A stretch of 64,000 nucleotides of DNA from Gammaproteobacteria bacterium (GCA_029862045.1 JAOTYE010000005.1:1-64000); one strand, 5' to 3'. Positions 46,261 through 54,873 are shown, numbered from the stretch's first letter. Numbers and translations: made by a program. The notes: generated by a model not told the origin, from the sequence alone.

Positions 46261-46313
46261 ACAAAATGGGGACATTCCTGATTTCGTAGAAATCAGGAAT
46301 GTCCCCATTTTGT
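46261..46313. repeat. Perfect 25-bp inverted repeat (palindrome copy 2)
   Basis: Arms 46261-46285 and 46289-46313 are perfect complements around GTA. The arm sequence is the same as in palindrome copy 1 at 35808, and the preceding ACCACACTCGGCGAGAAA is also shared. A copy-specific loop shows they are separate insertions or copies rather than an assembly artefact. Confidence 0.85.
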
Positions 46314-46329
46314 CTGATTCTTTGATATT

Positions 46330-46363
46330 TGGCGGTGCAGTGAGTTCTCTGCGAACCATGCGC
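46330..46363 (+). repeat. Type 2 repeat copy F
   Basis: TGGCGGTGCAGTGAGTTC then TCTGCGAACCATGCGC; the hairpin half is eroded. It lies 16 bp after palindrome copy 2 and 103 bp before the DUF2165 gene. Confidence 0.6.
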
Positions 46364-46466
46364 CGTGCAATTCTGATATTCTCCAGCCAATTCATTCAGA
46401 ACGCGCCTGCATTCTGTATGGACCCCAATGACCAATAATAAGTATGCAAAATAAAGGGGAATAGCC

Positions 46467-46955
46467 ATGCTCTTGCGATATCTGAAAATCGATTTCGTCT
46501 TTCTTATCGCCCTTCTGTGCCTGTTCTATGCAGGGCAGAATGTTGCCAATCTCAGCGCGTGTTATGGGGCATTCGAATACGTCCTCGGATCAGCTGATCA
46601 CGTGGTCTATTCGAGCTCGATAATTCCGGCCATCGAGAGCGCGGCCATCATCTGGACCGTACTTGTCATCGTTGTGGGATTTGAATTTGCAGCGGGTCTT
46701 TTTGCTGCGAAAGGAGCATGGGACATGTGGGGCGCCAGAAAAGGCTCTGCTGAGGAGTTCAACGCTTCCAAGGCAAATGCGCTTATCGGCTGCGGCCTGG
46801 GTATCATCGTTTGGCTGGGTTTTTTTGGCGTATTCGGCGGTGCCCTATTCCAGATGTGGCAGACAGAAATTGGTGCGGCTTCAATGGACGATGCATTCCA
46901 GTTCTTTGTTTCTTGCGCAGCAGTTTTCTTGATTACAGGTATGAATGATAGCTAG
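46467..46955 (+). CDS. DUF2165 family small membrane protein
   Basis: A 162-residue protein with four membrane helices: IDFVFLIALLCLFYAGQNVA, AIIWTVLVIVVGFEFAAGLF, ALIGCGLGIIVWLGFFGVFG and FFVSCAAVFLITGM. The helix spacing and the short loop KGAWDMWGARKGSAEEFNAS are those of DUF2165, whose function is unknown. AAGGGGAA lies 7 nt before the ATG. A strong terminator follows 27 bp after the stop. The unit of repeat, gene and terminator, about 0.68 kb, is the cleanest single-gene cassette in the array. Confidence 0.82.
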   Translation: MLLRYLKIDFVFLIALLCLFYAGQNVANLSACYGAFEYVLGSADHVVYSSSIIPAIESAAIIWTVLVIVVGFEFAAGLFAAKGAWDMWGARKGSAEEFNASKANALIGCGLGIIVWLGFFGVFGGALFQMWQTEIGAASMDDAFQFFVSCAAVFLITGMNDS

Positions 46956-46982
46956 AACTTTTTTGTTCGCTCGATGCAAGCA

Positions 46983-47012
46983 AAAGGCCCCGTGAAGGGG
47001 CCTTTGATTTTT
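46983..47012 (+). terminator. Rho-independent terminator of the DUF2165 gene
   Basis: AAAGGCCCC and AGGGGCCTTT pair around GTGA, followed by GATTTTT. It is on the plus strand just after the DUF2165 gene and 1 bp before the next type 2 repeat. Confidence 0.85.
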
Positions 47013-47013
47013 G

Positions 47014-47047
47014 TGGCGGAGAGAGAGTCCTATGTGGACGATGCTTT
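47014..47047 (+). repeat. Type 2 repeat copy G (hybrid with tRNA-like start)
   Basis: TGGCGGAGAGAGAGTCCT then ATGTGGACGATGCTTT. It starts like the tRNA-Ser 3' end (TGGCGGAGAG) and ends like the type 2 hairpin (AGTCC/GGACGATGCT). It suggests the two repeat types are related or recombine. Confidence 0.65.
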
Positions 47048-47135
47048 GCCAATTTCCTCGGTTCGCAGTTTTGCTCCTACTCCGATTTGGGAAGTCACTG
47101 ATATACTGTCAGGCCGCTAATAAGAACAAAAGTTC

Positions 47136-49244
47136 ATGTCTATGGCAGATGCAAGTAGCACGGCGAGAACTTACGTCACTTTTTGCGCCACTGTGTTCGT
47201 CGTCGCCTGTGGTGGCGGCAATAGTAGCAGCAACGGTGGCGGTAATCCGGTCACGCAGACACCGCCCCCCAGTCTTTCAATAACACAGGGCAACGCGAGA
47301 GTTATTGCGGAGACCGCGATCGGGTCTGGCGAAGCCATATTGATGATGGCCCACGAAGCAGTGTTTGCGCTGCAAAAGGTGGACGATACTGCCCTGTACA
47401 CTCACCCGAACAATTGTCTGCTCGGTTGGGCCGAGTATGAATTGACCGACGCCGATCTCGACAATCGGCTTTCGGCCGGGGATTCTGTCCGCGCATCCTT
47501 CCAAAGCTGTGAGACCACAGCGAGCAGCGGCACGTTACTCGGTGAAATTACCATAACGATGGTTACGGTCGATGCTGCATCCAGAGCGGACGATGTCCAT
47601 TACGTGGCTGATGTCGACCTCGACGCCGTGTCGGTGTTGTCGCTTAACGGCAGCACGATCACAGGCTCCGGCGAATTTCGACTGGAATACATTCGCGGTA
47701 TATACGAATCCTCCTTAACGGCAACCGGCGATCCGGGCATCGCGGCAACCGTGAATGCCTCCACTTCGGCCAGTTGGCGAAACCTGAACATCATTAAGCA
47801 AGAATCGTACGAAGACGCACAGTATGAAGTGTTGCTAAGCGGCAGCATCAGCTCAAATCGGTTCAATGGCACCGCAACGGTGGCTACGCTGCAGCCATTC
47901 GGAAGTTTCTTCAATACGTTTCCAACGTCTGGGGAACTGCAAATCTCTGGCCAGGACGTCAGCAAGCTGAATGTAGTACCCGATATGAGTATTGCCGCCG
48001 ATGCGGTCGCGTTCAATGTTGATGAGAATGGCGACGGTAGCTATGTGAAATTACAGGATTCTGTAGATTGGGGATATTTCACGTGGGGCTACCTATGGTG
48101 GTACGAGCTGTATAGCCCGCACGAGTATCGCATTAGTGCTTTCGATATCAACGATTTCGTCCTTATGAATGAGCGGCCCTATTCACTTGGCAACTTCGGC
48201 GGTGAGTGGGTCGGCGTTAATCCGACAATCAGACTACAAATGTCGCGCAGAATCGACGCGAGTTCCGTGCCAGCCACGATTCAGCTCGATCCGCAATACA
48301 ACGACTGGCCGTTTGAGGAGACGCCTGTTGATCTTGATATTGAAGTGCGCGGCGCGATGCTGATCCTTCGGCCAACGGAACAGTTGCGCTATGGTGCGGG
48401 TTACAGTTTTCCACTCGAAGATTTTTATATCGCTGATGAAATCGGAAACGAGGACTACATCAGTCATTTTTATACGAGCGGCGTAGCTATACGTAATGAG
48501 CTCAACAGTGTTGCCAGCCCGGCGGAGACGTTCGGTATGACGTCTGAAGCGATTTCGCTAACTGGCGAGGATTCCTTTGCTATCGATGGGCCGGGACTCG
48601 AGTATCAATGGAGTCAAATTGCTGGCCCGAGCGCCATGCTTGTCGGGGCAACAAGCCGCGACGCGATCGTGACATTGCCGGCGGCAGCCGGTGCATCCCT
48701 TGTGCGGATACAGTTGCAGGTTACCAATGCAGCGGGTGAGATCGACTTATCGAAGGCCGATATCACCTTGTTCCCTGCTGCGGCGGATATCGATCTTGCT
48801 GTTTTGCGAGTAATAGATGGGAACGATGAACTCGTGGAATGGCTGTTTACGAGCGCCAATGGCGAACAGGTAATACGCGAATTCGACAGTCATCGAATAT
48901 TCGTCGACCACAACAGCTCGAAGCGTTTCGGGGACGACATGACATGGAATTTCCGAACGCCCGACGGTACACCGTTCGCTGCCGGTAGCTACGAAAATAT
49001 TACCTCCACCAGCATGTTCGAAGGCGTTGCTGCCATGAGCATGTGGGGAGCTGGATACTGCGGTCTGCAGGTCGGCCGATTTGATGTACTTGAGGCGACA
49101 TACGATCCGGACGGCAAGCTGACCAGTGCAGCGATCGATTTCGAGTGGCAATGCGAAGACAGTTGGTTCAATCGTCAGCTATATGGGCATGTACGGCTTG
49201 CGAGCGATATTCCAATCCCGGGCCCGCCAGACCCCACGCCCTAG
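47136..49244 (+). CDS. Large lipoprotein with Ig-like domains
   Basis: A 702-residue lipoprotein. The signal ends in VFVVAC (lipobox) followed by a flexible GGGNSSSNGGG linker. The N-terminal region repeats beta-rich segments (SLNGSTITGSGEFRLEYIRG and ISSNRFNGTATVATLQPFGS). A Big_5-like domain follows (ASSVPATIQLDPQY, RPTEQLRYGAGYSFPLEDFY), then a PKD/Ig-like domain (GPGLEYQWSQIAGPSAMLVG). The end is a small beta domain with paired cysteines (GYCGLQVGRFD and WQCEDSW). It is probably outer-membrane and surface-exposed. No catalytic motif is visible. It is alone between two type 2 repeats. Confidence 0.75.
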   Translation: MSMADASSTARTYVTFCATVFVVACGGGNSSSNGGGNPVTQTPPPSLSITQGNARVIAETAIGSGEAILMMAHEAVFALQKVDDTALYTHPNNCLLGWAEYELTDADLDNRLSAGDSVRASFQSCETTASSGTLLGEITITMVTVDAASRADDVHYVADVDLDAVSVLSLNGSTITGSGEFRLEYIRGIYESSLTATGDPGIAATVNASTSASWRNLNIIKQESYEDAQYEVLLSGSISSNRFNGTATVATLQPFGSFFNTFPTSGELQISGQDVSKLNVVPDMSIAADAVAFNVDENGDGSYVKLQDSVDWGYFTWGYLWWYELYSPHEYRISAFDINDFVLMNERPYSLGNFGGEWVGVNPTIRLQMSRRIDASSVPATIQLDPQYNDWPFEETPVDLDIEVRGAMLILRPTEQLRYGAGYSFPLEDFYIADEIGNEDYISHFYTSGVAIRNELNSVASPAETFGMTSEAISLTGEDSFAIDGPGLEYQWSQIAGPSAMLVGATSRDAIVTLPAAAGASLVRIQLQVTNAAGEIDLSKADITLFPAAADIDLAVLRVIDGNDELVEWLFTSANGEQVIREFDSHRIFVDHNSSKRFGDDMTWNFRTPDGTPFAAGSYENITSTSMFEGVAAMSMWGAGYCGLQVGRFDVLEATYDPDGKLTSAAIDFEWQCEDSWFNRQLYGHVRLASDIPIPGPPDPTP

Positions 49245-49311
49245 TTGGATACCACGCATCGTCTGCCTCATCCGGTACTACCGAAACAAGCCGCAGAGAT
49301 ATAAACCAATC

Positions 49312-49345
49312 TGGCGGTGGAGCGAGTCCTCTGCGGAGGATGCTC
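49312..49345 (+). repeat. Type 2 repeat copy H
   Basis: TGGCGGTGGAGCGAGTCC then TCTGCGGAGGATGCTC; two differences from copy A. It lies 67 bp after the Ig-like lipoprotein gene. About 180 bp with no evident gene separates it from the amidase. Confidence 0.8.
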
Positions 49346-49525
49346 CGCGGCATTCGGTGTGGCTTTTCCTTATGCGCGGCAAATTTCCAGGCAGTTAACG
49401 CTCCCCCTAGTAAGGTTGCTTAGCCGGCACGGATTACTTCCTTTGAAATTCCCGAAATATCAGATCCGATAGTCGGGGCCGCAACTTGGGCGGCAGCCCG
49501 ACGGATCATCACAAAGGCTTGAACA

Positions 49526-51034
49526 ATGTCCGACTCGAAACTAAACCTGACTCGCCGTCAACTGCTCGTCGCGATAGGTGGAACCGCTTTGACAGCGGGC
49601 AGTTCGCCCGCTTCCATGCTGGGTAGCAATCCGCCGGACGAATTGCATTACGCCAGCTTGGCCGACGTTGCCCGATTGCTGCAAGCAAGGGAAATCTCAC
49701 CGGTCGAATTGACGCACATGATGCTCGACCGCATCGCAGCCGTGGACGGCCATCTCAAGAGCTACGTCACGGTAACTGCCGATCTCGCCATGTCCGTCGC
49801 GCGAAAAGCAGAGTCCGAAATTATGGCGGGCAATTACCATGGGCCCCTGCACGGCATTCCCATCGGTATCAAGGATCTATGTAACACCGTGGGCGTGGCG
49901 ACGATGGCCGGCACAAAAGTCCTCGAAAACTTCATGCCGCCGGTCAACGCGACCGTCGTCGAGAAGCTGAATACGGCGGGCGCTGTCCCGCTGGGCAAGC
50001 TCGCTCTGTGTGAGGGCGCTATGGGAGCCTACCACCCGGCGCTCCAGGTGCCGGTCAATCCGTGGGACGAGTCACTTTGGAGCGGGATCTCGTCGAGCGG
50101 CTCGGGTGTCGCAACAGCTGCCGGCCTGTGTTTTGGGTCGATAGGCACCGACACCGGCGGGTCCATCCGCTTCCCGTCGGCGGTGAACGGCTGTGTTGGC
50201 CTGAAACCGACCTACGGACGGATAAGTCGCTACGGAGTCTTCCCTCTGGCCGAAACAATGGATCATGTCGGCCCCATGACGCGGACCGTTGAGGACGCAG
50301 CGATCATGTATGAGGCCATGGCCGGTTTCGATCCCAAGGACGGCACGTCGTCTCCGGATCCGGTGTCGCCTGTCCGTTCGCAGTTGAATCGGAGTATTGA
50401 AGGGCTGCGCGTCGGTTTCGACCGACGCTACGCCACCGTAAACGTGGACGCCGAAGTGGCGGAAGCGATCGAGCAGGCAATAACCGTACTACAGCAAATC
50501 GGCGCCGATATCGTGGAAGTTACGATGCCCGATCTTGGCGATCCCGATGAGGTCTGGTACGCGATCGGCACCGTCGAAGCAGCGCTCGCCCACCAGGCGA
50601 CTTTTCCGGAAAGGGCCGATGAGTATGGACCGGGATTTCGCGGCGACCTGGAGTACGGCTTAAGCATCAGCGCCCTGGACCTTGCACGTGCAATGCAGCA
50701 ACGGGCAGAGATAGGCGGCCGGGTGCGCGCCATGCTGGCCGGTATCGATTGTTTCGTTTGTCCCGCGATATCAAACACGGCGCGAAGAAAGTCCACCAAA
50801 CCATTCGAACTCGACGCCAAGGAATGGAAGCGATTGGTTGGTAGCGACGTATTCACCAAACCCTTCAACTTCAGCGGGGTACCGACTCTTTGCGTGCCTT
50901 GTGGGTTCTCATCCAAAGGGCTACCGATCGGCGTGCAGTTCGTTGGCGGTCCACTCGCCGAAAGCCAGATTCTTCAGGCAGGTCATGCTTACGAAATCGC
51001 TACCGAATGGCATAGCAAGCATCCGCCAATTTGA
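49526..51034 (+). CDS. Tat-exported amidase (amidase signature family)
   Basis: A 502-residue enzyme. The N-terminus has a Tat motif, NLTRRQLLVAIGGTALTAG. The amidase catalytic triad is visible: Lys in PIGIKDLCNTVG, cis-Ser in SGISSSGSGVATAAGLC, and the nucleophile Ser in IGTDTGGSIRFPSAVNG. Length is typical. It hydrolyses a carboxamide in the periplasm; the substrate is unknown (aryl amides, peptide amides or amide-linked lipids are options). It is the only gene between two type 2 repeats (a 1.8-kb unit). A degenerate type 1 repeat begins 17 bp after its stop. Confidence 0.92.
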   Translation: MSDSKLNLTRRQLLVAIGGTALTAGSSPASMLGSNPPDELHYASLADVARLLQAREISPVELTHMMLDRIAAVDGHLKSYVTVTADLAMSVARKAESEIMAGNYHGPLHGIPIGIKDLCNTVGVATMAGTKVLENFMPPVNATVVEKLNTAGAVPLGKLALCEGAMGAYHPALQVPVNPWDESLWSGISSSGSGVATAAGLCFGSIGTDTGGSIRFPSAVNGCVGLKPTYGRISRYGVFPLAETMDHVGPMTRTVEDAAIMYEAMAGFDPKDGTSSPDPVSPVRSQLNRSIEGLRVGFDRRYATVNVDAEVAEAIEQAITVLQQIGADIVEVTMPDLGDPDEVWYAIGTVEAALAHQATFPERADEYGPGFRGDLEYGLSISALDLARAMQQRAEIGGRVRAMLAGIDCFVCPAISNTARRKSTKPFELDAKEWKRLVGSDVFTKPFNFSGVPTLCVPCGFSSKGLPIGVQFVGGPLAESQILQAGHAYEIATEWHSKHPPI

Positions 51035-51050
51035 GCATTCAGCGTACTGT

Positions 51051-51112
51051 CTCTGGAGGGTGGGATTACTCGGCTCTACGGGCCTCGCACCTTGCGTTGC
51101 TTTTCTGTTGAT
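51051..51112 (-). repeat. Degenerate type 1 repeat joined to type 2 copy I
   Basis: CTCTGGAGGGTGGGATTACT, then CGGCTCTACGGGCCTCGCAC. It keeps GGAGGGTGGGATT of the tRNA-Ser end and the following CTC-CACC pattern seen at 54693 and 56545. A type 2 repeat follows at once, so this is a complete type 1 / type 2 junction. Confidence 0.55.
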
Positions 51113-51146
51113 TGGCGGTGGGGCGAGTCCTCAGCGGAGGATGCTC
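51113..51146 (+). repeat. Type 2 repeat copy I
   Basis: TGGCGGTGGGGCGAGTCC then TCAGCGGAGGATGCTC; two differences from copy A. It lies 20 bp from the 3' end of the ParE-like toxin gene. Confidence 0.8.
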
Positions 51147-51165
51147 TGTTGCCGTTCGGGCCAAT

Positions 51166-51492
51166 TTACCTCAGTAGCCGCCGTTCCAGAATAGCCTGCA
51201 AACTCCGCCGACCATCCACAATCAACTGAATGAATACCTCGCGACCAATCACCTCGTAGATGATCCTGTAGAGCTTGAAGTGGACCTCGCGATAGGACTT
51301 GATACCTAACGAACGTAATTCGGGGAGAAAGTGTCCTCGCTCAGGATGCTGCTCGAGCCGTGCACAGATCGTCAGCAATCTTTCGAGCACGTAGTTGGCG
51401 CGTTCGACAGAATCATATTGGGCGATGTGATCGATTAACTCGGCCAGATCCTCCTCGGCCTCTCGCACAATCCTCACACGATATTTAGTCAC
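51166..51492 (-). CDS. ParE/RelE-family toxin
   Basis: A 108-residue toxin. YRVRIVREAEEDLAELIDHI starts the fold, followed by RANYVLERLLTICARLEQHP, the strand GIKSYREVHFKLYRIIYEVI and QLIVDGRRSLQAILERRLL. This fits the ParE/RelE superfamily; relatives poison gyrase or cleave mRNA on the ribosome, and sequence alone does not decide. Its start overlaps the antitoxin stop by 4 bp (ATGA). It is reverse-oriented within the array, like HigBA. Confidence 0.88.
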   Translation of the reverse strand: MTKYRVRIVREAEEDLAELIDHIAQYDSVERANYVLERLLTICARLEQHPERGHFLPELRSLGIKSYREVHFKLYRIIYEVIGREVFIQLIVDGRRSLQAILERRLLR

Positions 51493-51770
51493 GCTTGCGG
51501 TTTGGCCAACTCTGCCCGCAGTTCTTTTATCGCTTTCCTGAATGGCCGTGATCTGGACTCTTCGATGCTGCGCTGACCCAGCGCCAGCAGCTTGAGTAAT
51601 GCCAACGTCTCCTGCGTCTGCTCGTACGTCGCAATATCCTGAACGATTGCGCGAGCCTCGCCGTTTTGCGTGATAATGATCGTTTCGCGATTTTCGTTGA
51701 CTTCTCGGACGACGTCAGCCGTATGGGTCTTCAGGAAACTAATTGGCTTGATTGACTCGCTTGGTTTCAT
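51489..51770 (-). CDS. Phd/YefM-family antitoxin
   Basis: A 93-residue antitoxin starting MKPSESIKPISFLKTHTADV. VREVNENRETIIITQNGEAR and AIVQDIATYEQTQETLALLK are the Phd/YefM DNA-binding fold and hinge. The C-terminal part binds the toxin. The ATG at 51770 is chosen because the family starts here; the frame extends 42 codons but crosses the promoter. Upstream at 51797-51806 is ATAGTACTAT, a palindrome likely bound for autoregulation. The pair is complete and probably active. Confidence 0.88.
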   Translation of the reverse strand: MKPSESIKPISFLKTHTADVVREVNENRETIIITQNGEARAIVQDIATYEQTQETLALLKLLALGQRSIEESRSRPFRKAIKELRAELAKPQA

Positions 51771-51929
51771 CGCAATGACTCTAATTCGTTCAATGAATAG
51801 TACTATATTCTGTCCTAATTTAGTGCCAACGAATTCACACAAAAGTAGCAGATTTGGCAACACTCTGAGCGCCTGGTACTGGCGCACTATCCTCATCGGT
51901 TCTTATTGACCAACGAGTGCCTGACCGAC

Positions 51930-52035
51930 TGGCGGAGAGGGTGGGATGGACACTGCGCGTCCTCACTTGTGGCCACGCCGCCGCCTGAGTCGAACGGGGT
52001 CGACAACCCGTACCACGCTTGGCGAGCAACAGCCT
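51930..52035 (-). repeat. Type 1 tRNA-Ser-like repeat, compact copy
   Basis: Starts TGGCGGAGAGGGTGGGAT (18-nt match to the tRNA-Ser 3' end), then diverges. Inner features TCCTCAC, GAGTCGAAC and CGACAACCC align with the hairpin, GTCGAAC and GGGTTCT elements of other copies. The end is ACCACGCTTGGCGAGCAA. At about 105 bp it is close to the length of a tRNA. It separates the ParE module from the FG-GAP gene. Confidence 0.7.
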
Positions 52036-52218
52036 GCACAGCCTTGACATAATGTTTGATCACGGCGGTCTTCGGGCCTGTCGAACGCGCGCCTGACCTG
52101 CCGCAAGTGACTGATGGAGAGGGCAAAGAATCGTGACCTGATCGAACGACGGGCTGGCCCTTCAGGAATAAACTGCGATCTGCAGTACTACCTTTGAATG
52201 GAACGGAATCCAGTAAAC

Positions 52219-54051
52219 ATGAATGGAATGATCAGGGCTGCCCTCGCTTGCCTGTTTACCGGCATTTTGGTGACCGCCTGCGGTGGCGACGGCGGAGCGC
52301 CAGCGCCTATCGTGACGCCGCCGGCGCCGCAAATCAGCACGGACGCGAGCCTTGCGGAACTCGATGCTTCAGCAATCTCGCTTGACCAGGTTTTTCAAGG
52401 GTCCGTTTACGATTATTCGGGCACGGCACCTTACCTCGGCCGGATGACGACCGTCACCGCGACAGTCAATGATCCTAACGCGTCGTTGCAGATTAACGGC
52501 GCCACCGGCGTGTCCGGCGAGCCGAGCGAACCTATCGAGCTCGACTTTGGCAGCAATCTGATCACTGTCACCGTCACCGCTGAGGACACGGTCACGAGCG
52601 AGACCTACTCGATCGATGTCGATCGGCTCGCAGCGAACGCCCTCGCGCATCAGGCGTATATCAAGGCACCCAATACCGGGGCGGGCGACCGGTTCGGCGA
52701 CGCGGTCGCTTTGTCCGGCGACCTGCTGGCTGTGGCCGCGACAGAGGAGGACAGCACCGCCAGCGGAATCAACGGAGACTGGTCCGATGACAGCGCGGCA
52801 AACACGGGCGCCGTCTATATCTTAAATCGTGACGAAACGAACACCTGGGTGCAGGAATCAAACCTCAAGGCGTCCAACGCCGATATCTTCGATGAATTCG
52901 GAGTGTCTGTCGCATTGTCCGGCAATACCCTCGCGGTCGGCGCGTTCCGTGAAGACAGTGCCACCACGGGAATCAACGGGGACCAGACGGACAACAGCGC
53001 CATTGACGCCGGCGCCGTATACATCTTTACGCGTGATGCGACGGGACTCTGGTCCCAGCAGGCCTTTATCAAAGCGTCGAATACTGACGCGACGGACGAA
53101 TTCGGTGTTTCCGTTGCGCTGTCGGGCGATACCCTCGCGGTTGCCGCGCACATGGAAGACGGCAGCGCTACCGGCATAAACGGGGACGAGACAAACAATG
53201 GCAGCCCGAACTCCGGCGCTGTTTATGTGTTCACGCGCGACGAAGCGGGTAGCTGGTCGCAGCAGGCGTACTTGAAGGCCTCCAATACCGGTGCCGGCGA
53301 TCAGTTCGGCACATCGATTGCGCTCTCGGGCAACTCGCTCGCAGTCGGAGCGGCCAAGGAAAGCAGCAAGTCGACGGGTATTGATGGCAACCAGACGAAC
53401 AACAGCTGGTCTGCTGCAGGGGCCGTTTATATGTTCACGCGTGATGATTTGGGCGTGTGGAGTCAGCAAGCCTACTTAAAGGCCTCGAACACCAACAGCG
53501 GCGATGAATTCGGTGCAGCCGTTGCTCTGTCGGCGAACACACTGGTAGTGGGTGCGCCGCGGGAGGACAGCGCGGCGCGGGGAGTCGATGGATTCGAGGC
53601 TGACAACAAGGCGCTGAATGCCGGTAGTGCTTACGTCTTTGTTCGGGATCCGGCAGGAGCCTGGAGCCAGCAGTCATATATCAAGGCATCCAATACCGAC
53701 AGTCAGGACCAGTTCGGCCATTCGATGACGCTTGACGGCAACTTTCTTGCGATAAGCGCGTACGACGACAGTAGTGGCACGGGAACCGACGGCAACGACG
53801 CGAATAACAGCGCACAAAGCGCTGGCGCAGTGTACCTTTACGAACGCGACGGAATCGGCAATTGGATCCAACGGGCCTATCTGAAGGCGTCCAATACTGA
53901 ACCGGGGGATTCATTCGGCGGCTCCGTTGGACTCGACGGTTATTCACTGGTTGTAGGTGCCCAACTCGAGGACAGCTCGGCTACCGGTGTCGCGGGAGAC
54001 GCGACCAGCAACGACGCCGTTGATTCCGGTGCCGTCTATATAATCCATTAA
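52219..54051 (+). CDS. FG-GAP repeat lipoprotein, seven-bladed propeller
   Basis: A lipoprotein of about 610 residues. The signal ends LVTAC followed by GGDGG. A cadherin-like beta-sandwich domain (about 45-140; ASLAELDASAISLDQVF, ETYSIDVDRLA) precedes seven repeats of about 60 residues. Each starts like AYLKASNTGAGDQFGTSIAL and contains a calcium-type loop (GINGDQTDNS) and GAVYIFTRD. Seven blades fit an integrin-alpha-like propeller. It should bind calcium and mediate surface contacts. The start is the ATG at 52219 (21 bp into the open frame), where the signal peptide begins. No ribosome-binding site is obvious. It is a single-gene cassette. Confidence 0.88.
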   Translation: MNGMIRAALACLFTGILVTACGGDGGAPAPIVTPPAPQISTDASLAELDASAISLDQVFQGSVYDYSGTAPYLGRMTTVTATVNDPNASLQINGATGVSGEPSEPIELDFGSNLITVTVTAEDTVTSETYSIDVDRLAANALAHQAYIKAPNTGAGDRFGDAVALSGDLLAVAATEEDSTASGINGDWSDDSAANTGAVYILNRDETNTWVQESNLKASNADIFDEFGVSVALSGNTLAVGAFREDSATTGINGDQTDNSAIDAGAVYIFTRDATGLWSQQAFIKASNTDATDEFGVSVALSGDTLAVAAHMEDGSATGINGDETNNGSPNSGAVYVFTRDEAGSWSQQAYLKASNTGAGDQFGTSIALSGNSLAVGAAKESSKSTGIDGNQTNNSWSAAGAVYMFTRDDLGVWSQQAYLKASNTNSGDEFGAAVALSANTLVVGAPREDSAARGVDGFEADNKALNAGSAYVFVRDPAGAWSQQSYIKASNTDSQDQFGHSMTLDGNFLAISAYDDSSGTGTDGNDANNSAQSAGAVYLYERDGIGNWIQRAYLKASNTEPGDSFGGSVGLDGYSLVVGAQLEDSSATGVAGDATSNDAVDSGAVYIIH

Positions 54052-54060
54052 ACGAGCTGC

Positions 54061-54082
54061 GAGTCTTTTGCGTACGGTGCTC
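54061..54082 (+). repeat. Type 2 repeat copy L (right part only)
   Basis: GAGTCTTTTGCGTACGGTGC plus TC matches the hairpin half of type 2 with six changes; the TGGCGG start is lost. It is followed by the same sequence that follows copy A (TCATTC, then the lipoprotein gene end), confirming that the whole unit was duplicated. Confidence 0.5.
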
Positions 54083-54124
54083 ATTCACGCTCCGCGCGAT
54101 TTTCACTCCCGGACGTCGCCGGCA

Positions 54125-54646
54125 CTAGTCAGCCTCGGGCGAACGTTGCGCAGATTTGTCCCGGTAATCCCAATAGCCAATGATGCGTGTCTGCGGCCGG
54201 TGACGGCACAGGTGCTGGCGACGCCATTCGCCAAACGCGTCGACGTCGACTTCAACAGGCACTTGCCAGTTATTGCGCCGAAAAAAGTATGCCGTGTACT
54301 CACCGAGATAACCGGCTGCTTGAACGGCCAGCAACTCGTCAAGATAGTCATCGCTAATGCCCGGATTTTCAGAGCGTTGTTCGGCCCATGCATCAACAAG
54401 GATATTGCGCGCCTTAAACTCGCAATCGTATGAACTCTGGCGTGCCGGATTATCGCCGCCCAGTTCGAGCTGGCAGACACTTTTCGCGAGGCTGTAGGCG
54501 ACCCAGCTCTGCAGCGCCGGATCGGTATCGACGGACGCTACGGGCGCAAGGTAAAACGTGTCACCATCGGTGACGCCGTCACGCACGTAAATCTCTTTAT
54601 TGCAGCCCGTTATCAAAACCAGGGCGATCAGCCGCAGATACCACAT
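54125..54646 (-). CDS. Small lipoprotein, paralogue 2 of a duplicated pair
   Basis: A 173-residue lipoprotein with signal MWYLRLIALVLITGC. It is about 85% identical to the gene at 35960, with the same two Cys and the same YVRDGVTDGDTFYLAPVA and RRNNWQVPVEVDVDAFGEW. Changes are spread over the length, many synonymous, so both copies look under selection. The two copies are 18 kb apart, at opposite ends of the array and in the same orientation. Role unknown. Confidence 0.75.
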   Translation of the reverse strand: MWYLRLIALVLITGCNKEIYVRDGVTDGDTFYLAPVASVDTDPALQSWVAYSLAKSVCQLELGGDNPARQSSYDCEFKARNILVDAWAEQRSENPGISDDYLDELLAVQAAGYLGEYTAYFFRRNNWQVPVEVDVDAFGEWRRQHLCRHRPQTRIIGYWDYRDKSAQRSPEAD

Positions 54647-54692
54647 GATGCGACACAGTTTACGCGGACTCGCTTAACGAGGCCTGACTGGC

Positions 54693-54873
54693 TGGCGGCG
54701 TGGGTGGGCTTGATTCAGATCGCCTTGTGGCGATCCTCACCCCTACGGGCGTGCACTTCGTGCGTCCAAACGCTACGCGTCTAGTGAGTCGCCCGCTTCG
54801 CGTGTTCCTCGCCAACTGGCGCCTGCGGCGCTGTGTCGGTCGTCCGGAATTCTGCATCCTCAACCGCAGTCGG
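54693..54873 (-). repeat. Type 1 tRNA-Ser-like repeat, long copy 1
   Basis: About 181 bp, roughly 85% identical to the copy at 56545. It starts TGGCGGCGTGGGTGGGCTT and contains ATCGCCTTGTGGCGAT and GCACTTCGTGC hairpins. It ends CATCCTCAACCGCAGTCGG, which resembles the reverse complement of a tRNA-Ser 5' half. It abuts the stop codon of the metallopeptidase gene. Confidence 0.75.
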
